Shown here piece after piece: positions 35,500 through 46,943 of a stretch of DNA of 64,000 nucleotides; positions within the stretch are counted from its first letter, which is position 1; the number at the start of each line of letters is the position of its first letter. The position numbers and the translations under genes were made by a program. The notes beneath the pieces were generated by a model. It had not been told where the DNA came from and did no database searches. It saw nothing but the letters and a program-made list of their open reading frames with translations. This DNA is from Zanthoxylum bungeanum (taxonomy: Eukaryota; Streptophyta; Magnoliopsida; Sapindales; Rutaceae): positions 372,001 through 436,000 of the forward strand of contig SKCR01033469.1 of the NCBI GenBank assembly GCA_019454045.1, in the 5' to 3' direction.

Positions 35500-37455
35500 T
35501 GTTGGGTTTTCTAGGTCAAACCAAGTTCAAATTAAGTAAGAAATCATGTGAATACAACAAAGTAAGAATGTGGAAAATACTCACTTTGATCGGATTTTGG
35601 ATGCGTTGAACACAAAAATTTTCCTCATTGATGAATTCGGCCAAGCACTTTGTGTTGATCTTCAAGCTCCAAGCTCCTCTTTGAATGTTGAATCAATGCT
35701 CCAAGCTTTGATCTTTGATTCCAAGATCAAGGATAGGTTTCCCTATCACCTTTGAACGACTCTTTGATGTGCTAGCATGCAAGATTTTTGAATCAAAAAT
35801 CTTCAACCAAGAACCATAGGTCTCGGCAATTAAGGGAGTGAGAGAGAGGGAGCATTCGGATTCTTCAAAAAAATGAGAGAGAGAGTAAAATTGTGTGTTA
35901 TGTATTTGATTTCAAAAATCAAATACCATTTACCAATTTTCCAAAAATTTGGTACAAGTCAAGCTTGTGTAAGAAACAAGCAATCTCCAACAACTTACAT
36001 CAACCAACAAGTTAGATAAAGTTGACTAGTGATGTGACATGTGGGCCCTACTTGATTCAAAATCCGAGTGGGCCCGCAACACATTCCGGGCTCGGGTTCG
36101 CTAATTCCGAATTAACAAATTTTCCATTGCGACATAAATAAATCAAATTTAATTAAATAATTATGCCTAGCAAAATTACTATTCACATCGCTCGGAAATT
36201 AATTCTAAATTAATTTGTTTGCCCGAATTAAAATCTAATTTTAATTCCGCGTCAAAATCTAATTTCGTTTAATATATCGAATATATAATTTTATCGATTA
36301 ATTCCAAATTAATCGTTCTCTCTCTTCAAATAATATTTTATCCCAGATAAAATTTCTCCGCAATTTATCCGAGATTAATTTTCTCTCTCTACTAGTTAAT
36401 CCCAAATTAATTATGTTCGAGTCATACGTCATCGGTGAATCTTCGGGAAGCGACCCATGAGATCTCTAGTTATGTTGGCAGTAAATCCGGTCGTTGGACT
36501 ATCCAAACATGTACGTACCTCGTACTACGTTTTTGCCGATTTATGAGACATGGTTGGCTTCTAGCAAAGCATTGTGCCTACCCAATTCTCCAGAAATATT
36601 CTTAAAGGAATATATAATCTATGTCAGGCGTAGTATACGTAGTATTGCGTATTGCGATCCAGTATCGGATGTCACATGCTAGGCCTGGGGTTGGAATTGT
36701 GTCTGCCCTGTACGAAGCTTATAACGGATCTCTGGTAACTAGTCTCTATAATCGGATAAACATGACCTAGTAATATTATCCCGATGACTGCAGTACATAA
36801 GAGTACTAGTTCCGTATCCTGCGTGATCATCATCTCCATATGACTGAAGTGATACTTCTATCTTGACATCACATCCAATACACTACGATTCTCAATATAC
36901 CTAGAAGAGGAGTACACAGAACCTGTTAAAGCCCTGGATGACCAAAACCAAACTATATTGATTGTCGCAAGTATTAGCGATGCAAGTCTCAGGTTAAGAC
37001 GAAATACACCTACCCTGATTCGGACTTCCATAGACACATAGTCATACTACCAATGGAATTCCGAGGGGTCTATCCAGAGCGAAGCTGTTTCCGTACCATC
37101 GGTAAACACAACCTTCTATTAAACTTGCATGAGTATCCAATACCCAAATATATGAGAACTATGTTGTTATGCTCCCACAACGCGCACAAGTGCAATACTA
37201 GTCTATTCCGCATTATCAATGTCCAATCTCGATAATACTACGACTAGGGATATTTTAATGATTAAACCTTAGTGGATTAATACTGTCTAATATCTTATTA
37301 ATCCGGAACTAATCATATGGACTTTTATCATTTATGTATCCCGGTAATCCAATTACAAATGATAAAAAAGTAATTTCCTTTGTCACAAAGTTAATTTGTA
37401 CAACAACACCATGTTCTATACAAATAGTGATGCTATGGGTCATAATTATCCAACA
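35500..37455 (-). repeat. Copia-3 5' LTR
   Basis: The LTR is 1956 bp, TGTTGG...CCAACA on the minus strand, colinear with 14,391-16,357. The triloop array is at about 36,101-36,412. Confidence 0.94.
36101..36412 (-). repeat. Triloop inverted-repeat array in Copia-3 5' LTR
   Basis: Same series of stems as at 15,004-15,315. Confidence 0.8.
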
Positions 37456-37460
37456 CACAT
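37456..37460. repeat. TSD of Copia-3 (right copy, cacat)
   Basis: Follows the CCAACA end and matches 14,386-14,390. Confidence 0.95.
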
Positions 37461-38207
37461 GGCGTCACTCTATCTAAGGACATGTGTCCTAAAACTCAAG
37501 ATGAGAGAGACAACATTAGTCAGATCCCATTCGCCTCGGAAGTCGGATCGATCATGTATTCCATGATATGTATGCGACCTGATGTCTAGTATGCTTTGAG
37601 CATGTGTAGTCGTTATCAGGCCGATCCAGGTGATGGTCACTGGATGGCGGTTAAGAATATCCTTAAGTATCTTAGACGAACTAATGATGCTTTATTAATC
37701 TTTGGAGATGGAGAACTTGAGGTAACTGGGTATACCAATGCAAGTTTCAAAACCTATAAAGACGACTGCAAGTCGCAATCCGGGTACATATTTTGTTTGA
37801 ACAACAGAGTAGTAAGCTGGAAATCTTCCAAGCAAGATACTGTTGCCGATTCAACAGCAGAAGCAGAGTACATTGCTGCAGCTGAAGCAGCAAAAGAGGC
37901 AGTTTGGATCCGTAAATTCCTAATTGGATAAGGAGTAGTTCCGTTAGCAGTTGAGCCCGTTCTATTGTATTGTGACAATAACGTGGCTATAGAACATGCT
38001 AAGGAACCACGGTCTCATCAACGATCCAAGCATGTTCTTCGATGTTTCCATCTGATTCGTGAGATCATACATCGTGGCGATGTGAAGATCGAGAAGGTCG
38101 CATCAGATGACAACATTACAGATCCGCTGAAGAAAGCTATTCCTCAGCAAAAGTTTGAGCGACATGTACATAGTTCAGGTGTTAGATGCTTGAGTGACTG
38201 GCTATAG
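37456..38207 (+). pseudogene. Copia-0 RT end and RNase H, nearly intact
   Basis: The C-terminal part of the copia polyprotein, continuing from 14,385. Landmarks: 'IPFASEVGSIMYSM', 'WKSSKQDTVADSTAEAEYIAAAEAAKEAVW' (quoted in parts: the DSTAEAEY block near 37,855), catalytic 'YCDNN' at about 37,968-37,982, 'DDNITDPLKKAIPQQKF', and a terminal 'SDWL' followed by a stop at 38,205. There are only two stops in the frame (near 37,584 and 37,930). It keeps the RNase H segment that the three other copia copies have lost. Confidence 0.9.
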
Positions 38208-38221
38208 GCCAAGTGGGAGAT
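38205..38221 (+). promoter_or_regulatory. Polypurine tract of Copia-0
   Basis: GGCCAAGTGGGAGAT directly precedes the LTR. The pol stop codon overlaps its 5' flank. Confidence 0.85.
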
Positions 38222-40134
38222 TGTTGGACAATTATGACCTATAGCGTCACTATTTGTAAAAGACATTGTAGTTTTTGTACAAATTAACTATGTGACAATG
38301 AAAATTGCATTTTATCATTTTGTAATTTGATTACTTAAATATATAAATGATAAAAGTCCTTATGATTATTTCCAGATTATAAGATATAAGACAATATCAA
38401 TCTATAAAGGTTTAATCATTAAATATCCCTAGTCGTAGTATTATCGAGACTGGACATCGATAATGCGGAAAAGACTAGTATTGCACTTGTGCGTGTTATG
38501 AAAGCGTAACATCATAGTTCTCATATATTTAAGTATTGGATACTTATACAAGTGTGATAGGAGGTTGTGTTTACCGATGGTATGGAAACAGCTTCGCTCT
38601 AGATAGACCCCTCGGAATCTCATTAGTAGAATGACTATGTATCTATGGGAATCCGCATCAGGGTAGGTGTATTTGGTCTTAACCTGATACTTGCATCGCT
38701 AGTACTTGCGACAATTAATACGCTTTAGTTTTGGTCGTCCAAGACTTTAACAGGTTATGTGTACGCCTCTTCTGGGTTTATTGAGAATCATAGTGTATTG
38801 GGTGTGATGTCAAGACGGGAGTATCACTTCAGTCATATGGAGATGATGATCACGTAGGGATACAGAACTAGTACTCTAATGGGTTACAACCCTCGGGATA
38901 ATATGACAAGGTCATGATTATCCGATTAAAGAGACTAGTTTCTTGTGATCCGATATATGCTTGGTACGAGGCAGACACTTTTCCAGCCCCAGGCCTTGCA
39001 TGTGGCATCCGATACTGGATTGCAATACGCAATACTACGTATACTACGCCTGACAAAGATTATATATTCCTTTAAGAATATTTATGGAGAATTGGGTAGG
39101 CACGGTGCTTTGCTAGAAGCCAACCATGTCCCGTAAATCGGTAAGAATGTCGTACCGGGTACGTACGTGTGTAGATATTCCGACGACCGGATTTACTGCC
39201 AATATATCCAGGGATCTCATGGGTCGCTTCCCGAAGATTCACCGATGACGTATGGTTCGAACATAATTAATCTAGGATTAATTACGGAGACATTTTATCT
39301 GTGATAAAATACTATTAGAAGAGAGAGAACGATTAATTTGGAATTAATCGATAAAATAATATATTCGATATATTAAATGAAATTAGATTTCATAACGGAA
39401 TTAAAATTGGATTTTAATTTGGGCGAACGAATTAATTTAGAATTAATTCGCGAGCGACGTGAATAGTAATTTGATTTAAATTTGATTTAATTACGTCGCA
39501 ACGGAAAATTCATTAATTAGGAATTAACAAACCCGAGCCCAGAATTTGTTTGCGGGCCCACTCGGATTTTGAATTTAGTGGAGCCCACAAGTCACATCGC
39601 AAGTCACATCGCAAGTCACTTTAGTGATGGAAGTCATGTCACATTTTTATGATTGACATCTAGTCACTATTGGTGATGGGAGTAGTTGGAAGCTTTAATT
39701 GTTTTTTCCCTCCATTTTTTGGTAAAGACTTTTTGGAAAAGGATATACCATTTTTGCCTTTGACTTTTTATAACTAGTATTTTGTTTTAGAAACAAAACA
39801 AAGAAAAATAAAAACTCTCTCTTTCTTTCTCACCTTGGCTGAATACTACAAGCATTTACAAGGAAATTTTGTAGCAATTTTTCCTAAGCTAGCACTTGAA
39901 GAATCATATCAAGGTGATAGGGAAACCAATCCCAAGGGCTTGGAATCCATTTCAAAGCTTGGAGCTTGAACATCAACATTCAAATAGGAGATCTTGGAGG
40001 ACTTCTCAAAGGAAATTTTTGTTCTACACGCACCCTACAGCCGTTCTTTGTAAGTATGTTTCCGCCATTCTTACTTCTTGTATTCACATGTTTTATGCTT
40101 AATATGATCTTGGGATGACCTTAGAAACCCAACA
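38222..40134 (+). repeat. Copia-0 3' LTR
   Basis: The LTR is 1913 bp, TGTTGGACAATTATG to GAAACCCAACA. It is diverged from the Copia-1/2 LTRs and closer to Copia-3 in its CCCAACA end. The triloop array is at 39,265-39,528. It is followed by gcatg (40,135-40,139), the probable right TSD in Athila-1 RT. Confidence 0.93.
39265..39528 (+). repeat. Triloop inverted-repeat array in Copia-0 LTR
   Basis: Stems are perfect while loops differ from the other LTRs: ATTAATC-TAG-GATTAAT, ATTTTATC-TGT-GATAAAAT, CGATTAATT-TGG-AATTAATCG, AATATAT-TCG-ATATATT, AATTAAAAT-TGG-ATTTTAATT, CGAATTAATT-TAG-AATTAATTCG. Confidence 0.85.
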
Positions 40135-42550
40135 GCATGGACTACCGAAAGCTGAACAAAACAACAAGGAAATATCATTTTCCGCATCCATTCATTGATT
40201 AGATGCTGGACAGACTGGCGGGACATAAGTTCTATTATTTTCTGGACGGATACTCAGGGTACAATCAGATTGCCATCGCCCCAGAAGATCAAGAGAATAC
40301 CACTTTTACATGTCCGTATGGTATTTTTACATTTAGCAGGATGCCATTTGGATTATGTAATGCTCCTGCCACATTCCAACGTTGCATGATGGCCATTTTC
40401 TCAGATATACTGGAATATAGTATGAAGGTTTTCATGGATGACTTCTCTGTGTTTGGAGACTCTTTTGACCACTGCTTGTAAAATCTGGAACATGTATTAC
40501 AAAGGTGTGAAGATACCAACCTGGTACTCAACTGGGAGAAATGCCACTTCATGGTGCAGGAAGGCATCATCCTAGGACATCGGATCTCACAAAAGGGAAT
40601 CGAGGTAGACAAAGAAAAAAATTGAAACAATTGAAAAACTACCTCCACCGACATCTGTCAAAGGAATTCAGAGTTTTCTCGGACATGCAAGTTTTTACAG
40701 GAGATTTATCAAAGACTTCTGAAAGATTGCTAAACCTCTGTGCAATCTTCTAGAGAAGGATGTGCCTTTCAACTTCACCAAAGAATGCCAGGAAGCTTTT
40801 GAGATCCTAAAACAGAAGCTGGTTTCTGCTCCTATCATTGTAGCACCAGACTGGACCCTTCCATTTGAGGTGATGTGTGATGCTAGGGATTTTTCTGTAG
40901 GTGCAGTTTTGGGACAACACAAAGCAAACGATTTCCACACCATTTACTACTCCAGCATAACTTTGAATGAAGCTCAACTCAACTACACAACCACTGAAAA
41001 GGAATTGCTTGCAGTTGTGTTTGCTTTTGACAAATTCCGCTCTTATCTGCTGGGTCCCAAAGTGGTGCTCTACACAGATCATTCAGCAATCAAATACCTG
41101 ATCGCGAAGAAAGATGCCAAACCCAGATTGATCCGTTGGATACTTCTACTGTAAGAATTTGAAGTGGAGATTCGAGACAAGAAATGGACAGAAAACCAGA
41201 TGGCAGATCATTTATTGAGGATCAAAAATGGAGAAATAGCTGGCAACGAACTGACAATCAAAGAAACTTTTCCAGATGAATAGTTGTTTGCCATGAAAAA
41301 ACATGATGCTCCTTGGTATGCTGACTATGTCAATTACATAGTCTCGGGAAAATGGCCGTTGGAATTGACAACTCAGCAACGAAAGAAATTCTTCAAAGAA
41401 GTCAAACACTATGTCTGGGATGAGCCGTATCTGTTTAAACATTGTGCTGATCAATTATTGAGATGATGTGTTCCACAATAGGAGGTCAACAGTGTTCTTC
41501 AACATTGTCATTCATCACCATATGGCGGACACTTCAGTGGTAATAAAACTGCAGCCAAATTCCTTCAATCAGGTTTGTTCTGGCCCACTCTTTTTAAAGA
41601 TGCTTATCTGTTTGCTCTTCAATGTGACAGGTGCCAGAGAACGGGAAATATTTCGAGGAGAAATGAAGGACCTTTGCAAAATATTCTGGAAGTTGAGATA
41701 TTTTATGTATGTGGGATTGATTTTATGGGACGTTCCATCATTTGGAAACCTGTACATACTGGTTCCTGTAGACTACGTCTCCAAATGGGTTGAAGTAATT
41801 GCACTGCCATCAAAGGATTCAAAAGTTGTGATCAAATTCCTTAAAAAGAATATTTTCACTCGCTTCGGAACACCTCGGGCAATTATCAGTGATGGTGGCA
41901 CATATTTCTGCAACAGATACTTCGGTGCACTCCTATCCAAATACAGAGTTACTCATAAGGTTGCCACTGCCTACCATCCTCAGTCAAATGGACATGTTGG
42001 AGTTTCAAATAGGGAGATCAAAAGAATCTTGGAGAGAACCATTGGATCAACAAGGAGTGACTGGTCTATAAAATTGGATGACGCACTATAGGCCTACCGA
42101 ACAGCTTACAAGACACCCATTGGTATGTCCCCATATCGAATGGTGTTTGGGAAAGTGTGCCATCTACCAGTTGAGCTTGAACACAAGGCGTATTGGGCAC
42201 TGAAGAAGTTGAATCTTAATCCACAAGCTGTAGGAGAGAAATGACTTCACCAACTCAACGAATTGGAAGAATTTCGCCGATAGGCTTATGAGAATGCCAG
42301 ATTATACAATGAAAAGACCAAGAAATGGCATGATCAAAAAATAGTGCGCAAGTAATTGGAACTAAGGCAGCAGGTGTTGTTGTACAATTCAAGGTTGAAA
42401 CTTTTCCCTGGAAAGTTGAAATCAATGTGGTCAGGTCCATCTGTGATCACTCAGGTTTTACCATATGGAGCTGTTGAGTTACTTGATCCCAACACCAATG
42501 ATACATTCAAAGTTAACAGCCAGCGTGTCAAGCACTACTGGGGAGAATAA
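40135..42550 (+). pseudogene. Athila-1 pol: reverse transcriptase, RNase H, integrase
   Basis: RT starts inside the domain ('MDYRKLNK', 40,139), with 'FLDGYSGYNQI', 'TCPYGIFTFSRMPFGLCNAP' and the catalytic 'FMDDFSVFG' near 40,430. RNase H has '[14 protein letters not shown]' and '[14 protein letters not shown]' (near 40,850-41,030) and '[10 protein letters not shown]'. Integrase has the zinc-finger piece '[15 protein letters not shown]' (near 41,620), 'DFMG', '[10 protein letters not shown]' (near 41,885) and 'NREIKRILE', covering the catalytic triad; a [17 protein letters not shown] block and the 'WSGPSVI' tail end at 42,550. About seven stops and a frameshift near 41,760 make it non-functional. 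Confidence 0.92.
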
Positions 42551-42627
42551 TTTGAGAGACAAAAAGAAAGTTTCACAATTTGTGATCCACCCTAACGTTC
42601 GAGCAGTCATGTCTAGCTGACGACTTT

Positions 42628-42662
42628 AAACTTAGCGCTCGCAGGGAGGCAACCCATGCAAT
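42628..42662 (+). promoter_or_regulatory. Conserved GGGAGGCAACCCA motif after integrase
   Basis: 'cttagcgctcgcagggaggc' followed by AACCCATGC is the same in Athila-2 at about 48,463-48,495. This word is widespread in plant Athila-type elements upstream of the env-like position. Its role is unknown to me. Confidence 0.6.
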
Positions 42663-42734
42663 TTGTGTATATATTTTGATTTGGTGTGTTTTATTTTTGT
42701 GTGTTTTATTTTTTGTAGGTAAAGTTATTTCACG

Positions 42735-43283
42735 ATGGAAGATGCTCTCGCAAATATTCACAAGTAATTTCATTCTCTCCCTCAAAACTCTCTGATGAAA
42801 GTTTTCAAAGCTCGCATGGAATGGATGAGATTACTGATGATCAAACGTATTCCTACTGATATTCGTTAGATTATTGAAGCACGGGTCTGATTTGCAGGTG
42901 AGTCTTCTGACTCTTTTATTTCACATCTGTCTGGTTTAGGAAGAAGCACCTATGCTAAAAAGAGAAGAGCTAAAAGAATCGGTGTATGCTATAAATATGC
43001 TCGTATGTTTTGTGATACTCTTTGTCGTTCTTTAGGAATGGTGTCTGATAACCGTGAAGATAAAATTAATTTCATTAGGGATGGCTTGAGTAAGGAGTCT
43101 TTGGATGACATATCTAAAACTCTTGAGACGCATCCCAGTGGATATGTGTATCACGAAATTTGAGTGTTACATACACAATTCCAAAGAGAAAGACAACATT
43201 TAAGTCTCGGGAATCTGACTCAAAAAGACCATGTTTGCCAATTTATAAGAAAATTGGATGTGAAGCTTGTCCCTAACGCATAG
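42735..43283 (+). pseudogene. ORF-X of Athila-1, unidentified, four stops
   Basis: A frame of 183 codons from ATG at 42,735 to TAG at 43,283, colinear with 48,387-47,840 of Athila-2. It is interrupted by stops after 'NIHK', 'PTDIR', 'IEARV' and 'YHEI' but has no length change, so decay is by point mutation only. Conserved pieces are 'GRSTYAKKRRAKR', 'GMVSDNREDKI' and 'SLGNLTQKDHVCQFI'. A pyrimidine tract ending TTTTTTGTAG lies 15 bases upstream, a possible 3' splice site. It occupies the env-like position but shows no signal peptide or membrane segment. Function unknown. Confidence 0.7.
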
Positions 43284-43546
43284 ACGTCATTCAAGCTATA
43301 AATTCTTGTAAATATTATTTTCTCTTTGTACATATCTAATAATTGTGATTTATTTTGTTATTTTCTTTTATTTTCTCCGACAGGATCCAGACTTTTTGAC
43401 TTTCACGATTTATTTTACTGTTATTCTAATAATTATCATTTGGCAGGTACTAGTGTTATTATTACTCACCCTTTTTCAGGTTTTATAAATTCAACTCATC
43501 ATTGCACTTTTGAAGGCATCCAGAGCTAAGAAATAAATATATAAAA

Positions 43547-43599
43547 ATGGAAGCCACTTCAAAAAGAAGAGTTGAAAATATCTGTGTGTTTTGCGGTAC
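43547..43599 (+). CDS. LOG-like frame of Athila-1, first part (cut by Athila-2)
   Basis: The first 17-18 codons of a LONELY GUY-type protein (cytokinin riboside 5'-monophosphate phosphoribohydrolase family), from ATG 43,547: 'MEATSKRRVENICVFCG'. 'VCVFCGSS'-like is the first beta strand of the Rossmann fold in LOG proteins. Athila-2 inserted after the ggtac at 43,595-43,599. The frame resumes without change at 52,992. A candidate acceptor site (TTTGGCAG) lies near 43,446. Confidence 0.85.
43595..43599. repeat. TSD of Athila-2 (left copy, ggtac)
   Basis: ggtac precedes TGACCGG and is repeated at 52,987-52,991. Collapsing the duplicates restores the LOG frame. Confidence 0.95.
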
Positions 43600-45245
43600 T
43601 GACCGGCGTAAACACACACGTATAACGCAAGCGCACGTATCGTTCAAGTAGTATAAAAAGTATCGATCCCACGAGGACTTAATATATATTCTATTAATTT
43701 TATGAGGTCAAGTGATTACTAATATCTAACAAGTTGTTTGAAAAGATAATGATGATTCTAAATTTAAAACAAGTAAAAGAAATATGAGAGTAGATTAATG
43801 AGAATTAAGACTATCTAGGGTTGTGAATTCTTCCAATATTAATTAAAAGAGGAAGTAGTTAAATTATAGTTGGGTAAAATATTGAATTATTAATCTGGAA
43901 CACTAAATTATGTAAAAGCCTCTTCCGATGGTCATTTACAAATACCTAAAATAATCAAATTGAACCATATGTCTATGTCAATTAAATTACCTAGATTCAT
44001 TAAGATTGAATTCCAATTATTGATTACCCCCGCCCAACAGGTATATTCCTATCCTGTAAGGAAATCTATTAAAGGTTTATCTATCCTTAAGGAAGATCGT
44101 GGGTTGTTGAGTATAAGGTCTTTAAACTTAGAGTCTCTATGTCTAGTTCATTTTAAGTTTAACTAATCAATTTTATTAATGGCCAGTTAATAAAAAGACA
44201 TTAAGATTATGACTCAACAAATAACTCTTTAAATTACCCAAACTATAATCTAACACTTTTTAAAAACAGTGATATTAGATTTTATTCACAACCCTAGATA
44301 TTTAACTTAGTTACAACACATAACTAAAACTGATAAAAACTTAAAAGACGTAAAGTAAAATTGCTGAAAAGTAATTGTAGAAAAATAATTTGCAAAGAAA
44401 TGAAAAGAAATGCTAAGGTAAAAGGAATTAACTTATACTATTTACTATTTAGATATCTCCCAATAAAATATTATATAATCTTGTGATATTTCAAATATAC
44501 CAGCCATAAGGCGGAACAAAAATATAAACTTAAACCAACCGTCCAGTATGGCGGTATCCTCATTAAGTCAAGATTAGCCAATTTAAATTGAATAACCAAC
44601 CGTCCAGAATGGCGGTATCCTTTATTAATTCAGATTTTTAGTAGTTCATATATTATTTTAAATGGAGATTAATCTAAATAGCAAAAGTAAAAGTATTACC
44701 TCATTACCTCAGCATAGAGAAGTTACCCCCTAATAGATGGATAGAATTACTACTACAAAGCGTAAATAAAACTGAATAAAAGAAGCAAATAAGAAGAACT
44801 CTCTTTTATTTATAAGGATTTCAGAGGAAGAGGTACATTTGAAACTAAAAATTCGAAATCTATTTATAGGCAAAAAAAATCTAATTTTTTATTATTATTT
44901 TTCTGATTTTTATTTTTTTATTATTATTATTATTATTTTTTTTTTTGGATCGCTGAATTTTCGACACGTGGCATGGTGTGCTAAAAAAGACGGCTTGTTG
45001 AATTTTTGACACGTGGCATGGTGGTGCAATTACCAAAATACCCTCGGTGTCGGGACGCCCAAAATTACCAAAATACCCTTTTCGCCAATTTCACAGTTTT
45101 GCTCCAAATCACCTCCAGAATATCCTGAAACTTTATTTATCTACAAAATAACACAAAACACATCAAAATATTCACAAAACTCAAGAAACTATACAAAATA
45201 TTAAGTTTTATGAGTGGGAAATAGTGATAGTTTTATCACTCATCA
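43600..45245 (-). repeat. Athila-2 3' LTR
   Basis: The LTR is 1646 bp, TGATGAGTGATAAAAC...CCGGTCA on the minus strand. It has three short ggcgg repeats (44,495-44,630) and an AT/T-rich low-complexity run (44,880-44,945). Confidence 0.95.
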
Positions 45246-45261
45246 CACCCCCAAACCTAAC
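45246..45261 (-). promoter_or_regulatory. Polypurine tract of Athila-2 with upstream hairpin
   Basis: Minus strand GTTAGGTTTGGGGGTG abuts the LTR. Just 5' of it (45,262-45,285) ATTTTGCT and AGCAAAAT form an 8-bp stem with an 8-nt loop. Confidence 0.9.
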
Positions 45262-45784
45262 ATTTTGCTAGTCCTCGAGCAAAATAAAATAACATAATAA
45301 AATTTTAACTAAGCCACTTTCGTAGGGATCACGATTGCATTTAGCATATGCAACAAGCCTTTAAACCCCTAGGTGTCCCTAGTGGACGAGTTGTAGTCTC
45401 GTGAAGGTTTACAGCAATGATACCCACAAACATTTTACAAAAGTAAAAAGGTAGTGAAACTATTGCACACAAAAGCAAAAAGACAAGAGAAATAAAGAAT
45501 TTAGTGACTAATCATGTGAAACTTCTACTCCAAGTTATTAGTTATTTTGTTTCATTCTAAATTACTAAATAAGTAAATTCTCCGATTATTTTTACCATTC
45601 TTCATATACACAGCCAACAAAATATTAAACAACTCATTTTTGCCCACAACGGTCATAAGTGCAGTTGATAAGAGAGTAATATTTTTGTCTTAAAGTTTTA
45701 TCAGATTTCACACCTTTTGTAGTAATGGAATAAATTTTCTGATTTTTCTGATTTTTTTTCTTTGATTTTTTTTTATTTATATAC

Positions 45785-46040
45785 AATATCTTCCATCTAT
45801 GTAGCGAGCTTTAGGTCAGTGACTCCCAAACCAGTTGGCTTTAGGGCATCAGGTGTTAAGACACCCCTAAGGACTTAATTACTCAGACTTCAGATATATA
45901 TATATATATATATATATTTTCTATCATCTTTTTGATCCATGTAGCGAGTGTTGGGCCAGTGACTCCCAAACCAGTTGGTTTTAGGGCACTAGGTATTAAA
46001 ATACCCTTACAGACTTAATAACTCGGATCTCAGACTTTTT
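45785..46040 (-). repeat. Two-copy direct repeat in Athila-2 3' UTR with TA microsatellite
   Basis: Two units of about 110-135 bp share 'atgtagcgag', 'gtgactcccaaaccagttgg' and 'tttagggca'. They are separated by a (TA)n run at 45,894-45,917. Athila-1 has the pair too (54,105-54,310, other strand). Confidence 0.85.
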
Positions 46041-46385
46041 TTTTATTATTCCATTACTTTTTTTGAGATGCTTCTCCAATTAAACTATAGCACTGAATAT
46101 TACAATCTTTTCATTTTATCCTATGTCCGTATGTTACCATGTATGTTGATAATATCTGCCAACTAAGTATATGAAGATCCATTTTAGTCAGTTTAATGGA
46201 GAATTTACAGATTAAATAATTCAAAAGTGAATAAACAAAAATTAACTTGTTTTGAATTAGGTTTGAAATACGTCTCAGGAGTGGAAATTTCTTACACAGC
46301 TATTTCTTACCAATTTCATCTTTTTAGTCAACATAACAACCACATATTTCTACTAGTCATAAAACTATAATTTACATGTTTTATT

Positions 46386-46760
46386 TTTTTTTCAAAGGCT
46401 CTCGCTGACGAAGGATTGTTCACAACTAGGACTCCCCACTCAAGGGTTCAAGCGACCAAGTGAACGCACCTTTTTTATACTTTATGGTATGTGCAAACGA
46501 ATTTATGGTGTGTGACTAACTGTCGAATGGACTTCCCGTTGTAGATTCCCCAGAGGGAAGGTGGAGCGAGGCTCACTTAAATACCTAAGCCCCTTAGGCT
46601 CTTATCGCTTGTTGTCAGGAATAAACAACGAGTCCTCCAAACTAGTCTGCACAACACGTTACAAGTGAATGATTATCTAGGTGCCTCCACAGCTTTTCCT
46701 TATAAAAAGGTAGTGAGTGAAGGAAGACACCAAACCATCACCTAGCTTTAAATATGCCCT
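46386..46760 (-). mobile_element. Retroposed copy of the shared module, with A-tail and probable TSD
   Basis: The module (46,393-46,746) is absent from the same place in Athila-1. On the minus strand it ends 'GAGAGCCTTTG' followed by nine A. It is flanked by ATGTTTTATT (46,376-46,385) and ATGTTTATT (46,761-46,769), a near-identical 9-10 bp pair. Tail plus longer TSD are hallmarks of LINE-mediated retroposition. I cannot tell whether it is a SINE or a copied piece of TR-GAG leader RNA. Confidence 0.7.
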
Positions 46761-46845
46761 ATGTTTATTAATTTTTTAATTTTTTTCGAAAAATTTTGGA
46801 CTAAAAATAAAAACACAATACAAACAAGTACTATTAACTATTCCT

Positions 46846-46878
46846 CACCCCCAAACCTAAATGAGACATTGTCCCCAA
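46846..46878 (-). promoter_or_regulatory. Second PPT-like tract with hairpin after LOG (Athila-2)
   Basis: Minus strand TAGGTTTGGGGGTG at 46,846-46,859, preceded by GACATTG-GGGA-CAATGTC. Both parts recur in Athila-1 at 53,661-53,700. Confidence 0.75.
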
Positions 46879-46943
46879 TGTCTTAAACAGTAGAAGAAGA
46901 GTTTAGAATATAGTACCTGGTTGGCTGGATTACTACAAGCAAA

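Larger units (their letters stand above)
14391..37455 (-). mobile_element. Copia-3, minus-strand copia element split by two later insertions
   Basis: Two LTRs (14,391-16,357 and 35,500-37,455), a primer site TGGTATCA and purine tract on the minus strand, and TSD cacat. The interior is gag-pol relic interrupted by TR-GAG (18,554-29,779) and a solo LTR (31,513-33,541). Without them Copia-3 is about 9.8 kb, close to Copia-2. It shares the RNase H replacement of Copia-1 and Copia-2. Confidence 0.93.

Noticed and set aside
45894..45917. (TA)n run as a possible regulatory element
   Set aside because: Simple microsatellite inside the Athila-2 UTR, absent at this length in Athila-1.
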